This document shows, piece after piece, positions 1 to 12,100 of a stretch of DNA of 64,000 nucleotides. The DNA is from Eudorina sp. 2006-703-Eu-15 (taxonomy: Eukaryota; Chlorophyta; Chlorophyceae; Chlamydomonadales; Volvocaceae): NCBI GenBank assembly GCA_003117195.1, contig BDSI01000097.1, positions 311,031 to 375,030 on the forward strand, in the 5' to 3' direction. The translations under genes were made by a program, and so were the position numbers. How positions within the stretch are numbered: position 1 is the stretch's first letter; every line of letters begins with the position of its first letter. The notes under the pieces were generated by a model. That model did no database searches, was not told where the DNA came from, and was given only the letters and a program-made list of their open reading frames with translations.

Positions 1-631
1 AGTTACTCCACAGAGATGAGGGCTTCGGTGATTTACACAAGGTATGATAATGCGAAGCCCGCCAGCGGAATAGCCAACAATGCAGCAAGATACTAGCTGA
101 TACGTGGGATGTACCGCATGCAGCACAAGGAGCATGTGAGCTCACAACATGGCAATAATACAAACTGAGAATATGTTATACTATTGAAAGCTGTGCGTTC
201 GTGGCAGACCTTGTAGTGCAGCGCACAAGGGCGTAAATCGGCGACAATCGCGTCCGGTCATTGTCAAGCTTTAAAAAGGACTCTTCACGTCAGACACACC
301 ACGGCAATGTTAACCACGAGTGGGTACGGCTGTACAGTCCTCGTCGCAAAACCGTTGCTACAACCGTCGAGTCGCTGCTACATTCATTAAAAGGCCTCAT
401 TCTTTACCATTATCCGAATTCATTAGCAAGATGTTAAGCATTATGTGTATAAGAAAGTATTTATTATGAACATATGCGCAAAGTGTCAGGCCACCCCTTA
501 GTCGTATCAACATACGGCTGAACAAACCTATGACGCATTGATAATTTGACCTCGTGCTTCAAATTAAATTTTTTGCTGCATATTTATTGGACCACTGCTT
601 GAACATTTTGCTACCGGGGGTCGGGCAGAAA
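1..631 (+). other. 5' flank and promoter region of CAP gene 1
   Basis: No coding region is supported here. The part from about 195 is recognisably similar to 8690-9130, upstream of CAP gene 2: both share GCGCACAAGGG, GGGTACGGCTGTACA, a CGCAAAACCG block and the run into the start codon. The promoter was therefore duplicated with the gene. The sequence is more AT-rich than the gene body. I see no clear TATA box. Confidence 0.45.
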
Positions 632-3600
632 ATGTTGGCCCACCGCGCCGTCGCTGCCGTCCTCGTCTTGATAGTGTCGACAGACCTCGGCGTGTCAGCG
701 GCGGCTCACGGCTCAATTCAAGGTAATTTACCCCTAGCGAATTTTTATCGTCAGACCGGGCTGTGGTCCCTGCAACCGAACCGACAATTCCTGACTGCGT
801 CCCACGCCCATCAACTCTGATGATGTCTGACAATGCGTTCCTCGCCCCGGTTACGAGCATCCCATCATATGCGCAACCTACAATCATCGGCGTGCTGGCA
901 TTTTGGCACGGCTCGACCTTGCTGCCGTAGCTATCACGGGCTGTCTGGCGGGTTGCGAAAGGGTTGCGGTTACGAACATCGCCGCAGAAACTGCCACGGA
1001 ATGCAGACCGCCAAGCGCTTGCGATGCGCAACATTAATCACTATCCAATTTATGAGCAAGGCGCATGCATGACTCTCTACCGGGCTCCACAATTCTCGCT
1101 GCGCCACCGCGGTTGATTGTGACCGCTGCCGCGGGGCGCACCCTGCATGGCAGGGGCAGGGGCAGGGGACGGCAGCAGGGGCCCCGCGTTTGCTCCCTCG
1201 CGACTCGGATGGGTTTGGCCCCGCCGTTCCTGCTCAGGCGGATGACGCCATCATTCCCGGACAGGGCAGCGAACGCACCCCTGTTCTCGAGATGGACGTG
1301 GTTTGCCAGCTGCTGCATTCCATGCGGCCATGGGCTACCCCGTCGGGCTACCTCGAGCCCGCCACACCTGCAGCCGGCCCCCGCCATAACCGCCTTGAAC
1401 CACCCTCCAACCACCCTCCAAGCACCCGTTCTAGGTTTCGCAGTCTTGACAACATCCGTCCTGTCCGGGATCCGGTTGTTGGACTTTGGATTGTCGTGAT
1501 TATGTAGCCAAACAGCCGTCCTGCCCGGATGTACTGCCCCTTGTCGGCCCCAGATGCCCTGCGGGGCACGTCAGCCATGCGGCGGGACCGAGCCGCGGCC
1601 CGATCGGCCCTGGCATCGCAGATGACGTCGACGTCGTCGCTGACGACGACTCGCCAGCCGCAGCCCCCGGGTACACCGGAACTTCCATCGGTCCCGGAGG
1701 AGCCTCTACAGCCGCTACAGCCGCTACAGCCGCTACAGCCGTCGCCACCCACTTGGCCGCCGGACCAGCCGCAAAATCCCACGTTGCTGTTCACCGCCCG
1801 GACGACTGTCGCAGCGCGCAAACCGCCGCCATCTCCCCCGCCTAGGCCGCCGCCCGTCCCACCTCCTCGTCCATCGCAGCCGCCATTCGTGTTGCTGATA
1901 CCGGCACGATCACCGCGGTTGCCTCGGCCGCCGCCGTCGCCTCGAGCCCCGCCGTCGCCAAGACCGTCGCCGCCGCCACCGCCTCTGGCGCCTCCGCCGC
2001 AGCCACCGCCGGACAGCCCATCCCGGCCGCCGTCCCCCCGGCCGTCGAGGCCCCCCTCACCCTCGCCGCCGAGGCCGCCCACGCGTGTATCGTCCCCGCC
2101 GCCCAGCCCCTCGCCACCACCGCCGCCAGCAACTCGGCCGTTGCCGCCGCCGCCGCCACCACCGAGCCCTACTCCGCCGCCGCCACCGAGCCCTAATCCG
2201 CCGCCGCCACCACCGAGCCCTAATCCGCCGCCGCCACCAAGGCCGACTCCGTCGCCGCCACCGAGCCCTAATCCGCCGCCGCCACCAAGGCCGACTCCGC
2301 CGCCGCCACCGAGCCCTACTCCGCCGCCGCCACCGAGCCCTACTCCGCCGCCGCCACCGAGCCCTACTCCGCCGCCGCCACCGAGCCCTACTCCGCCGCC
2401 GCCACCGAGCCCTACTCCGCCGCCGCCACCGAGCCCTACTCCGCCGCCGCCACCAAGGCCGACTCCGCCGCCGCCACCGAGCCCTACTCCACCGCCGCCA
2501 CCGAGCCCTACTCCGCCGCCGCCGCCGAGCCCGGCTCCTCCGCCATCGTTTCAAAACTTCTTTCCGCGACGGACGTCGCCTCCGCCACCACGTCGGCCGC
2601 CGTCGCCACCACCGCCACGATTGCCGCCGCCGCCGCCTCCACCCTTACCACCACTGCCCCCAGCACCGTCGCCGCCACCGCCGTCGCCTCCACCGCCGCC
2701 TCCACCGTCGCCACGGCAGCTGCCGCCGCCATCCCCGCTGCCGCCGCCACCGGCTCCACCTCCGCCACTGCCGCCGCCGCCGCCGCCCAGCCCGCGGCCC
2801 CCCTCACAGTCACAACTGCAACTCGCCAAACTCTCGCCACCACCCCCGAAAGTGCCGCCGCGTTCGCCATCGAAGCCGCGCTCTCCGGTTTACCGTCCTC
2901 CGCCGCGGCCCCCCAGTCCTCCCGCTCCTCCCTCGCCTCCAAGTCCTCCAAACCCTCCCAGGCCGCCTTTCCTACCCTTCCAGCCACCGGTGCCGCCGCT
3001 GCCTCCAAGCCCGTACCCCGGTGAGTCTGAACCCACCATCACGAACCGAAGATGAGCGGTTATTCGGAGCTGAACAGGGGCAGGGGCATATCCAGTGCAT
3101 GGGTCACAAAGACGACCTCCCCATATCCCTATATCGACAGACATCTTTCAGGGTGCAAATCGCACAGCGCATCCTTGTCGAGTGCTTGCTTGCACATGCT
3201 CGTCCTATACGATTGCCTTGTCGTACCAGTACGCATTGCACCTGCATGTATGTCCATCCAATCATGCATGTACGGCAGCCCTGCCACATTCTGGGGCCGG
3301 GTCGGGAACGGGTATGGGGGTTGTTGCCGTAATTGACGACAAGACGGTTTGATTGCGACAGCGCTCTCCTTCAAGGCCACGGTATTGTTCCAGGCTACCC
3401 AATCACCACTTCCCTCCGCGGTGCATCGGAATTGAAGTCATGGTCCGGTGTCGTACACCACATGCCGTACACAGGGGGCGACTGTATCGATTCGGTCCAA
3501 GTCGTGGAGACCACCAACCGGTACCGCGCACTGCACCAGGCACCGGCCCTGATATGGGACCCCGTACTGGCGGCCGCGTCTCAGGCGTACGCGGAGAAGA

Positions 3601-6020
3601 TCGCGGCCACCTGCAACATGGTGCACGGCAGCTTCGGGGAGAACCTCTACTGCGTGAGTGCCGGGCGGGGCAGGGAGGCCGGTGGGCCGGTCCATAATCT
3701 ACATGTGTTGTTTCCCGTCTCAGCGTGAGATGAGGCGCTTACGAGCTACGGTATTTGTACCCGTTGGAACACCCGGTCGAGACCCAGGTCCACCTTGTAA
3801 CGGTTACATTACATTATATGTATCATAATTATTATAATTTTTTAAAACTCTTACGTTTTTGTTGTGAATAGTATGTTCATTCCCTTGCTTGCGTTCAGAG
3901 CCACGAGTACCCTAAACAGAAGAGTTACTGCCTCACGGCAATCGAGGGCTGGTACGGCGAAGTTGTCAACTACAACTTCACGTCGGATGACCCGGTCACT
4001 CTTCTGCAGAAGCCCCCACAGGCCTTGCACTTCACACAAACGGTGAGCATCTGCTGAGAGCAACGGCAAATGAACGCGCGGCCGGGCGCCCCCAAACGTG
4101 CGCGCGTCTCCTGCGCCGTGTGTGGCGTGGCTGGGCAGGAATCGAGGGATTTGTGCGCGGGGGGGCAGTGTTGCTATCTTAAATAAAAAGAATATTTACG
4201 GGCAAAAAAGCCGGAAATTTTCTATTTCCCGGACCCCCAAGAAACCTGCGAGATTTCATTTATTTAACGCTGTGGAGAGCCGGAAATCTGCCCTGCCAAC
4301 TATTTTCCAGACTACCAAAAAGGCCTGGAAATCTGCAGGCGCAGGGAGAAATCCTGCATCGTACACCTGTGTACCGCCAAAACACACTCGAATGCCGTGT
4401 CCCCAACTCCTGGTTACCCTCCCATATGCATCCGCGACGCAAGGAAAGCGCGCTTCAGGCATCCATGGACTTAGAATCCCTGTCGTCGCTGTGGTAACAG
4501 TGGCCCTGCTGTCGAAACTATCGAAACACGCTGAAATATTTCCGCCCTGCCTCGGAGGTTTTTATTTCCTGGCACCTAGGAAGCCCCCCAAAATCTGCCC
4601 TGCCAAAGGTTTTTTGGCTACTGGCGACAGGCCGGAAACCTGCGGAATTCTATTTCCCCGTTTTGGAAGATAGCAACACTGCGGGGGGGTCGTTGGGCGG
4701 GGCGGTTGGGGGCTTGATGCTTTGGGCATGACCTCCACGGAACGATCACACCCCTGGGAAGTCCATCCTCTATGGAACCGCAAGGCCGGTACGGATCCCG
4801 GGACCCGGGGGCATCGCCTTTCGAGTTGACACTTGACAGTCCCTGTAACCAAGCGCCTTGCCTCCACAGACCGCATGCGGTCCAGTCACACGGGGCTGCA
4901 CCCAACCTGTTGCACAGTTGTGAGCATTATTAATTACGCCTGACCCCGGATTCCAGCCGGCGGCGGACGCGAGCCACGCGCCGGGCCCTGACCCACCCCA
5001 TCATCGCGCGGTGGTCCATGTGTCGTCAGACAACGATGCTGCAGTGGAATCTGCGGGTCGTTGTGTCTGGTGGCTGCAGTCGTTGGTCTCCATGGACTTT
5101 TTTGAATGAATGAACGTTACAGTGGACCCCAAAGGCATCAACGTTTTTTTCGTTACGGTAATCGTTGCACGGCGGACCGGGACCCGAATCCCGACCGGGT
5201 GTTCCGGGCCTGCGTGTGTGGGGGTTCAGAGGACGACTTGATGCACCGAACCCCCGATCGATCCACCCGACCCGCCACGCAACGCATACGTATGGACGCG
5301 TCTGTATCCTAATGATGACGCTGTTAACTGCCCCTGCCTCCCATGAATGGTGCGTGTACGTCCGTCCGGGCTTTGTACGGGCCGTACGTACACACGCAGG
5401 TCTGGAAGTCCACAACGCACTTCGGCTGCGGGGTGGCCGTCGCGGACATGCCCATCACCTTCTCTTCCGGCAACGTCTACATGGGGGGCTGCATGATGGT
5501 GGTGTGCCGCTACAGCCCGCCGGGTAACTACCCGGAAAACCAGGTCTTCCTGGCCAATGGTAAGTGTGATAACTGAAGACGGGCCGTTGCTGCGACTGGT
5601 CTTAATTAGCGGTTACGGTAACCGTTGCATGGTAAACCGTTCGCCAACGGTCACATTCTCCAACCAGGCTGAGACTACGGTACGCAGCGCCGGTACCGAC
5701 CGAGAAGTCCTTGTGGCTTCCGATGTGTACGACACTTAGTTACGACACTTAGCACCTTTGCATGAGAGGTACGGCATGAGTGAGACTTGCAGAGGACGCC
5801 ATGAGTGCGCTCGTCGTCACCCGACTTGACGCACTAGACACACACGGCTGCCCTCCGGTCAATAGACAACCGGGACCGTCCTTGCTTTGCTTAGGTCCCT
5901 GGGACTGCTCCGGGACCGCTCCGGGGCCGTTCGGAACTAACCCCTACCTGCGTACCTGGCCCCTCACTCGCTCGCCCGCGCGCCCCGTCACGCGCAGTGC
6001 TGCCCAAGCTCCCGCCCTGA
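632..6020 (+). CDS. Secreted Pro-rich stalk plus CAP/SCP domain protein, copy 1
   Basis: Model: exons 632-722, 1554-3020, 3475-3653, 3899-4042, 5400-5559, 5998-6020; 2064 nt, 687 aa. Intron phases are 1,1,0,0,1, identical in copy 2. The start was chosen because it gives a typical signal peptide (MLAHRAVAAVLVLIVSTDLG, then an Ala-rich cleavage region). Residues about 31-519 are a Ser/Pro/Arg-rich stalk with (PPPPPSPT)n, typical of algal wall and matrix HRGPs that become hydroxylated and glycosylated. The last 160 residues or so are a CAP domain: VHGSFGENLYC, EGWYGEV, the CAP1 motif HFTQTVWKSTT (split by intron 4) and the CAP2 motif CRYSPPGNY. The His/Glu cavity residues are present. There is no membrane anchor, so a secreted matrix protein is inferred; its molecular activity is unknown. 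Intron 4 contains a MITE. The domain call is firm; the first acceptor is less so. Confidence 0.85.
2155..2530 (+). repeat. Coding minisatellite, 24-bp unit, in the Pro-rich stalk
   Basis: About 15 near-identical copies of ACTCCGCCGCCGCCACCGAG plus four more bases encode PPPPPSPT, with variants encoding PPPPPSPN and PPPPPRPT. Copy 2 lacks this array, which explains most of the stalk length difference (489 against 324 residues). It is an in-frame expansion. Confidence 0.85.
3722..3840 (+). repeat. Dispersed repeat family A, copy in intron 3 of CAP gene 1
   Basis: Shares GAGGCGC-TACGA, CCCGTTGGAAC-CCCGGTCG and GGTCCA-CTTGTAAC in the same order with 8304-8410. The second half also resembles 56160-56215. 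The copy is absent from the corresponding intron of CAP gene 2. No terminal structure was recognised. Confidence 0.5.
4166..4681 (+). mobile_element. Non-autonomous hAT-type element (MITE), 516 bp
   Basis: The ends are perfect 15-bp inverted repeats, CAGTGTTGCTATCTT at 4166-4180 and its complement at 4667-4681. They are flanked by a perfect 8-bp target duplication, CGGGGGGG, at 4158-4165 and 4682-4689. CAGTG termini with an 8-bp duplication are hallmarks of the hAT superfamily. The interior has recurring CCGGAAA and AAATCTGC motifs, like subterminal transposase sites, and no transposase. It sits in intron 4 of CAP gene 1. The matching intron of CAP gene 2 (about 12133-12165) is an empty site with a single CGGGGG, so insertion followed the duplication. 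Confidence 0.88.
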
Positions 6021-6319
6021 GGTCACTGCTGTGGCGGCAGCAGCAGCGGGGCGCGTCTGCCTACCTGGTTCGGTGTTGAAGACCACAACCAGGCCGTATG
6101 TGCGCACTCGGGTCGGCGATTCGGTGGACCTAGATAGGCTGGATGCGATGGTACAGGTTGGACGGGTTCTGGTGCACGTATTGAAGTAGTGCACACAATC
6201 AGAGTATTTGCCACCAATCGGGAACCGCCAACCAGTAACCGCCAACAGTCAACCGCGAGGCGTGGGGCCACAAGTACGGCTCGGCCTGCTGCGGTGCCGA
6301 ATAACCCCCTAGAGGACTA

Positions 6320-6320
<1 letters not shown>

Positions 6321-6354
<34 letters not shown>
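6321..6354 (+). repeat. (TGGC)n microsatellite
   Basis: About eight perfect TGGC units downstream of CAP gene 1. The homologous site in unit 2 (13407-13480) is a longer interrupted TGGC/GGGC tract, so the seed predates the duplication. Confidence 0.9.
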
Positions 6355-7980
6355 CACCTAGCGCCAATCAACGCAGCTCACGCCGCGGAGCTTTTCGGGT
6401 TTCGACTTTCGATTCTTTGTCTGGTCAACCTGCAGTTAGGCGCGCAGGAAACGCGCGCGTGTCCGGCTTCGCTCTGCCATGGAAGCTGCTGGAGCCCATT
6501 CATCGTCCCCCAGGCGCGGCCATGTCATCATATTAGTCATGATTAGTAGTAATGATGGAACTGGAACTGTTTAGTAGGTGCTTACTGCGTGCCCCGCCGC
6601 CCGGTGAAGCCAAACGCACCCACCATCGATCGCCGCACAATCGAATACATACATGCCCGATACTATACATACCCTGCAAGCACGTACCGCGCCGCCAAGC
6701 GAGTGGCTGGCCCGGTACACCCTTCCATGCGGGCGATCTACGTACATACGTCGATATAGAAAGGCAGCAGCAAGTGCGTTTTTTCCCCTGATTGCCATTC
6801 ATCTTTCTTATTTGTCTGAATACGCAAGCAAGCAAGGGCCGGTGCGTGGTCGTCATGCAAGCATGTATGCGCAGTGCGCTGGTCTCGTCGGTCTGCTGCC
6901 CCCCGCACATGCGATTCATCGATCTCACCTGTTTGTCGCAGTATGAATGTATCTTGCTTTATCTGCATCTATCTGTTTATTGGTTCATGTTCTTCGGTGC
7001 GTGGCACGGTGAAGTGTCTACTATGTCACGGGCGTTGGCGCGCCCGCGGATTAGGTAGGGTAGGGTGTTCAGAGAAGAAAGGGTGTGTATAAAACAGCTG
7101 ATGAGCCGCGAGAAGCGAACGTAGGGTGTGCAAATGCTGGCCACATAAGCGAGCATAGTTTGACCGCGGGTGCGTGTGCGTGCCATAGGATGTTTTAAAT
7201 TATTCATTGTGTGGGTCTGCGATCCAGAGAAATTATCGATCGATCGATTCGGCGGGTGGTTTGGGTTGTGGTGCCAGCGCGTGCACAGTCGAGGGGAACG
7301 ATACCCGCGCGCCTGGACGCACACGCACGATTCTTTCTTCATTCCGTGCAGCAGCATGATGATGATGAAGAGTAGCAAATTCTTGATTATACTGATGATT
7401 TGAGTAGCGAATTCTTGAGGGTTGAGCTGTGGCTGTCGATAGCCCGCAGCGTGCCACCCACCGCCCGCAGCGTCCGAGGTCCTTTGGTGTTAGGTGGCGA
7501 GGTGGGTTCGAGCGAGCGAAGGGGGGGATCCGGCTGCCTAGCCCTGCCTAGTTGGGGACCGGGAGGGCTATGGCTACGTGCGGGCTGCTGTACATGACGG
7601 CACAGGGATGGGACGGACGGGGTCGCACGCTCACACCCGCAGCGCTCGGTGGTGCAACCGGCGACGATAGATGCATCGATCGTGCCCGAGCACAAACAAT
7701 GAGCGAGGGAAGTAACGGCTTCGGCCGTAGGTTTTGGAGCAGTGTTTGGCCGGCAAGGGCGCAATGCTGCTTTGGCTAGCCATCATGCATGCTCGGCTTG
7801 TGTCAGCTCGCTATTAATTGTGCCGTCCGTTTATCTCGTCAGTTCACATCGGAGGGGATACGGGCGGTTTGAGCGGTGATAGGGGAGAGCGGAGAGGGAG
7901 GTGGTAGGGTCGCGGCGGCGCGCGTAGGACGGACAGGGCTGCTCGCTTGCTTTCCCGATTCTTTTTCCTTTAGACGGTGT

Positions 7981-8010
7981 GCAGGGCAGGGCAGGGCAGG
8001 GCAGGGCAGG
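7981..8010 (+). repeat. (GGGCA)n microsatellite
   Basis: Five to six units of GGGCA near the end of duplication unit 1. Confidence 0.85.
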
Positions 8011-8303
8011 TCCTGATGGCTGATGCCACTGCAAACTGTACTTCTTCGCTTACCGTATTACTTCTTGTCGCTGCCGACGTTAAATTTATGACTTCTTGGC
8101 TATGACTTGCGTGCTGCTGAGCCCACGTGTACCAAGTATACCACGGATGTCTTTGTCACACATGCTACCCTCCCCGCCGAGCGCTTCGGCGGCTCAGGAG
8201 GCGAGGCAACCCTTGCGCTCGGTAACCTGGTGTGTTGACCGGTATGGCTGCATGACTCCACCGCGGGTGGTGGCGGATGGGTGCGCAGTCCTTGGCAGAT
8301 AGG

Positions 8304-8410
8304 GGTTGATGAGACGAGGCGCCTACGAACCATCAGGGCCCGTTGGAACGCCCGGTCGGGGCTAAGGGTCCAACTTGTAACAATTACTATTGCATGATAA
8401 CTATTAGTCA
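8304..8410 (+). repeat. Dispersed repeat family A, intergenic copy
   Basis: Same ordered blocks as 3722-3840 (GAGGCGC, CCCGTTGGAAC, GGTCCAACTTGTAAC), at roughly 70-75 percent identity by eye. It lies between the two duplication units. Confidence 0.5.
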
Positions 8411-9130
8411 TACACATCCGACGACTGCCATTACCTTCGGCACGGTAGACGTAAAAGGAGGAGTTGCACGGCAGTTGGTGGGATCCAGTCCCGGATGGCA
8501 AGGAAGAGCACGGCATGCGGAGTGTGATGTCATTCTTTGCACGCCCCATCGCCCATAACTTGATGCCTCTTGATGGCTGGCCGCGCACGTGTTCTTGGTT
8601 CAGACGGGATTATAAATAGCAAGCATTGCATAATATAATTTTTGAATGAATGTTAGCTACAGCTAGCGGACGGATTCCTCAACCTCCCTCCAGAGATCAT
8701 GTCTCGCGTAGGATCGCGCACAAGGGTGCACATCGTAAGTCTTTGAAGATTACACCCTGACTTCATCAGATTTTGCCTTTTTAATGGAGTTTGCGGCAAT
8801 AATGTCTGCGTCTGGGTACGGCTGTACAATTTCTCATCGCAAAACCGCTGCGACAGCATGCGACGACCAGCGACAACCGTCGAACAGTTGCAACCATTTA
8901 ACAGAAGCCTCCTAGTTTCCATAATACAGATTCATGGACATATTTAAATATTATTGTGCACAAATTATTCACAAACATACACAACAATCGTAAGCCCGAA
9001 GCGCCTTCTCACTAACTCGTATCAAGGGAAAACCTACATTATGGCGCATTGAGTGTTCCATATTTACCATATGAATATGTAAAATATTTTACCACTTATT
9101 AAATCTTAGCAACCAGAGGTCGCGCGGAAC

Positions 9131-12100
9131 ATGTTGGCTCACCGCTCCGTCGCTGTCGTCCTCGTCTTGTTAGTGTCGACAGACCTCGGCGTCTCAGCGA
9201 CGACTCATGCACCTGACTTAATAGAAGGTAATGTGTCCATAGCAAAATCGTGAATTTTTATCGTCAGACGGGGCTCTGATCCCTGCAGCCGAACCGACAA
9301 TTCCTGACTCCCCGCGTCCCGCACTCCTCAAACCCTCTCAAACCGCACTACGCATCCTAGCCCCGGTTCAGATCACTCCAATAAATTCGTAGGCCATAAT
9401 CACGGGCTTCATGACATGGCACGGATCGCCCTCCCTGCCAGAACTGCCAGCGGGGCCCTCTTGCGGATTGCGGTTACGATCACCGGTATCGGAGCAGGGA
9501 TGATGGATCGATCCGTGGAAAGCAGGCGGCGATCGAAGCGTTAGCGAACCGCGCCAGAACTTGCATTCAAAACAGTGATCGACAGCAGGTTACATGTATG
9601 ACGCGCTGTCGGATCTCCGAATACTACTCGCTGCGCCACAGTTTGCACACATGCTACGTGCTACAGAGTCACGACTGCTGCGATGCGCACCATGCATGGC
9701 AGGCGCAGGCGCTGGGGACGGCGGCTGGGCCCGCGCGTTTGCTCCCTCGCGGTTTGGATGGGTTTGGCCCCGCTGTCCCGCACAAACACCTGCAAACACA
9801 CACGCACCTGAATTCCCGCATCCGCACCTCAGGGTTAGGGCCTCGATGGACCCTACCAACCGAAGCAACCGAACATCTGGGTTGCTGGGCTTTGTTCCCC
9901 TGTCTTGACACCCTTCGGATTGTACACCCCCGCCTAATCAGCCGTCCTGCCCCGATTTGTTCCGGCCCGCGCCCGGGCCCGCCTTGCCTCCCTTGCCCCC
10001 CAGATACCCCTCGGGGTACGACTGCCGTACAGCGGGACCGATCTGCGGGTGCGCCCGAAATGCCATCGGTCCCGGAGGAGCTGCTACAGCCGCTACAGCC
10101 CTCGCCACCCACTTGGCCGCCGGAGCGGCCTCGAAATCGCTCGTTGCTGATCTCCACCCGGGGCACGACGACGCTCACAGCGAGCAGATCGCCGCCATCT
10201 CCCCCGCCCAGGCCGTCGCCACCTCCACCTCCTCGTCCATCGCAGCCGCCATTCGTGTTGCGGATACCGGCTCGGTCACCGCCGTCGCCCCGTCCGCCGC
10301 CGTCTCCTCGGGCTCCACCGTCGCGGCGACAGCTGCCGCCGCCGTTGCGAAGGATCCCGCCGCCGCCGGCGCCCAGGCCTCCAACGCCTCCTCCTCCACC
10401 ACCGCCGCCGCCGCCGCCACCGCCCCTGTCGCCGCCGCCGCAGCCACCGCCGTACAGCCCTCCCCGGCCGCGGTCCCCCCGGCCACCGAGGTCCCCCTCA
10501 CCCTCGCCGCCGAGGCCGCCCACGCGCCTTTTTCCTCCGCCGCCCAGCCCCTCGCCCCCACCGCCGCGATTCCCCCGGCTGTCGCCGCCGCCGCCGTCGC
10601 CACCACGCTCATCACCACTGCCGCCACCACCGTCGCCACGGCTGCTGCCGCCGCCACCCTCGCCGCCGCCGCCACCGACTTCACCTCCGCCGCTGCCGCC
10701 GCCGCCCAGCCCGCGGCCCCCCTCACCATCTCAACCACCAGCCACCAAACCCTCGTCACCCTTCCCACAGGGACCGCGTTCCCAGTCCCCGCCACGCTCG
10801 CCGGTGTACCGCCCGCCGCCGCGGCCCCCCGGTCCTCCCCCCCCTCCCTCGCCTCCCAGCCCTCCGCGTCCTCCTCCCACTCCGCCCTCGCCTCCCAGAC
10901 CTACTAGCCCCCCCCGGCTGCCGTTTTCACCCCGGCCGCCGCCGGTGCCGCCGCTGCCTCCAAGCCCTTACCCCGGTGAGTCTGAACCCACCATCACGAA
11001 CCGAAGATGGGTTACTCGGAGCAGAGCAGGGGCAGGACAGAGGCAGGGCCGGGGCAGATTCAACCCATTGGTCAGGAACGACGTCGGCATGCCTCCTCCT
11101 CCTCCCCTCCCCTAGAGGCATCTTCCAGTGTTCAAATCGGAAAGCGCACATTGTTGAGTGCTTGCCTGCATGTGCTCGTCCCGTACGATCGTGGATCGCC
11201 TTGCCGTACTAGTAGGCAGTGCACTCGCATGTACGGCAGCCCTGCCACCTGCCGATGCCAGGCCGCGGCATGTCGTGCCTTGGCAGTGATTGGCCGGGTC
11301 TTGAACAGGTCGGGAGAACAAGTCGGGAGAGAAAAAAGATGAATAGAAAAAGGTTGTGATTCCCCCATTGCTTCTGACCCTTTTGTCAATGAGGACAGCG
11401 AAACCGCAAAAGAGCACCAAACCGATAACCGCCGATTTTCCAAGCACCCCCTCGCCCCCTCGCCCCCCGCGGTGCATCGCAATGGATTCAATGGTCTGGT
11501 GTCGTACACCACATGCCGTACACAGGGGGCGACTGTATCGATTCGGTCCAAGTCGTGGAGACCACCAACCGGTACCGCGCACTGCACCAGGCACCGGCCC
11601 TGATATGGGACCCCGTACTGGCGGCCGCGTCTCAGGCGTACGCGGAGAAGATCGCGGCCACCTGCAACATGGTGCACGGCAGCTTCGGCGAGAACCTCTA
11701 CTGCGTGAGTGCCGGGCGGGGCAGGGCGGTAGGCCGGTGGCGGTGGTGGTAAGGAGGTGGCGGTGGTGGTGGTAGGTTGGTGTGTGTTGGTGCTGGCGGT
11801 ACAGGGTGCTCCCCGCCGTACATGTGCCGTACAGTCGGCTGCTGAGTCCCCACGCTGTGTGTTGGATCCCGTGCTTGCGTTCAGAAAATATCGGCCCCCA
11901 AAGACAAGAGTTACTGCCTCACGGCAATCGAGGGCTGGTACGGCGAAGTGGTCAACTACAACTTCACGTCGGATGACCCGGTCACTCTTCTGCAGAAGCC
12001 CCCGCAGGCCTTGCACTTCACACAAACGGTGAGTATCTGAGAGCAACGGCAAATGAACGCGCGGCCGGGCGCCCCCAAACGTGCGCGCGTCTCCTCTCTC

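Larger units (their letters stand above)
195..8010 (+). repeat. Tandem segmental duplication, unit 1 (carries CAP gene 1)
   Basis: Order and sequence of blocks match unit 2 (about 8690-17285): promoter, all six exons, and non-coding blocks downstream. Examples are 6790-7010 against 16075-16300, 7300-7450 against 16675-16770, and 7830-7940 against 17190-17285. Introns are much more diverged than exons. Boundaries are approximate because they were judged by eye. Confidence 0.7.
6021..8689 (+). other. 3' flank of CAP gene 1 and intergenic spacer
   Basis: No gene is supported. Short open frames do not continue in the homologous sequence of unit 2, which argues against coding. The region holds a (TGGC)n tract, a (GGGCA)n tract and a family A repeat. 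I found no convincing volvocine TGTAA polyadenylation signal close to the stop codon. Confidence 0.5.

Noticed and set aside
1348..3332. Long open frames on the minus strand and other plus frames across the stalk exon of CAP gene 1 (Arg-rich, Ala-rich, Gly-rich)
   Set aside because: They are shadows of the CCG-periodic Pro frame; only the Pro frame connects to a signal peptide and CAP exons with matching phase.
4098..4673. 191-codon plus frame
   Set aside because: It runs from intron sequence into the MITE and stops near its end; no ATG-linked domain and the paralogous intron has no such frame.
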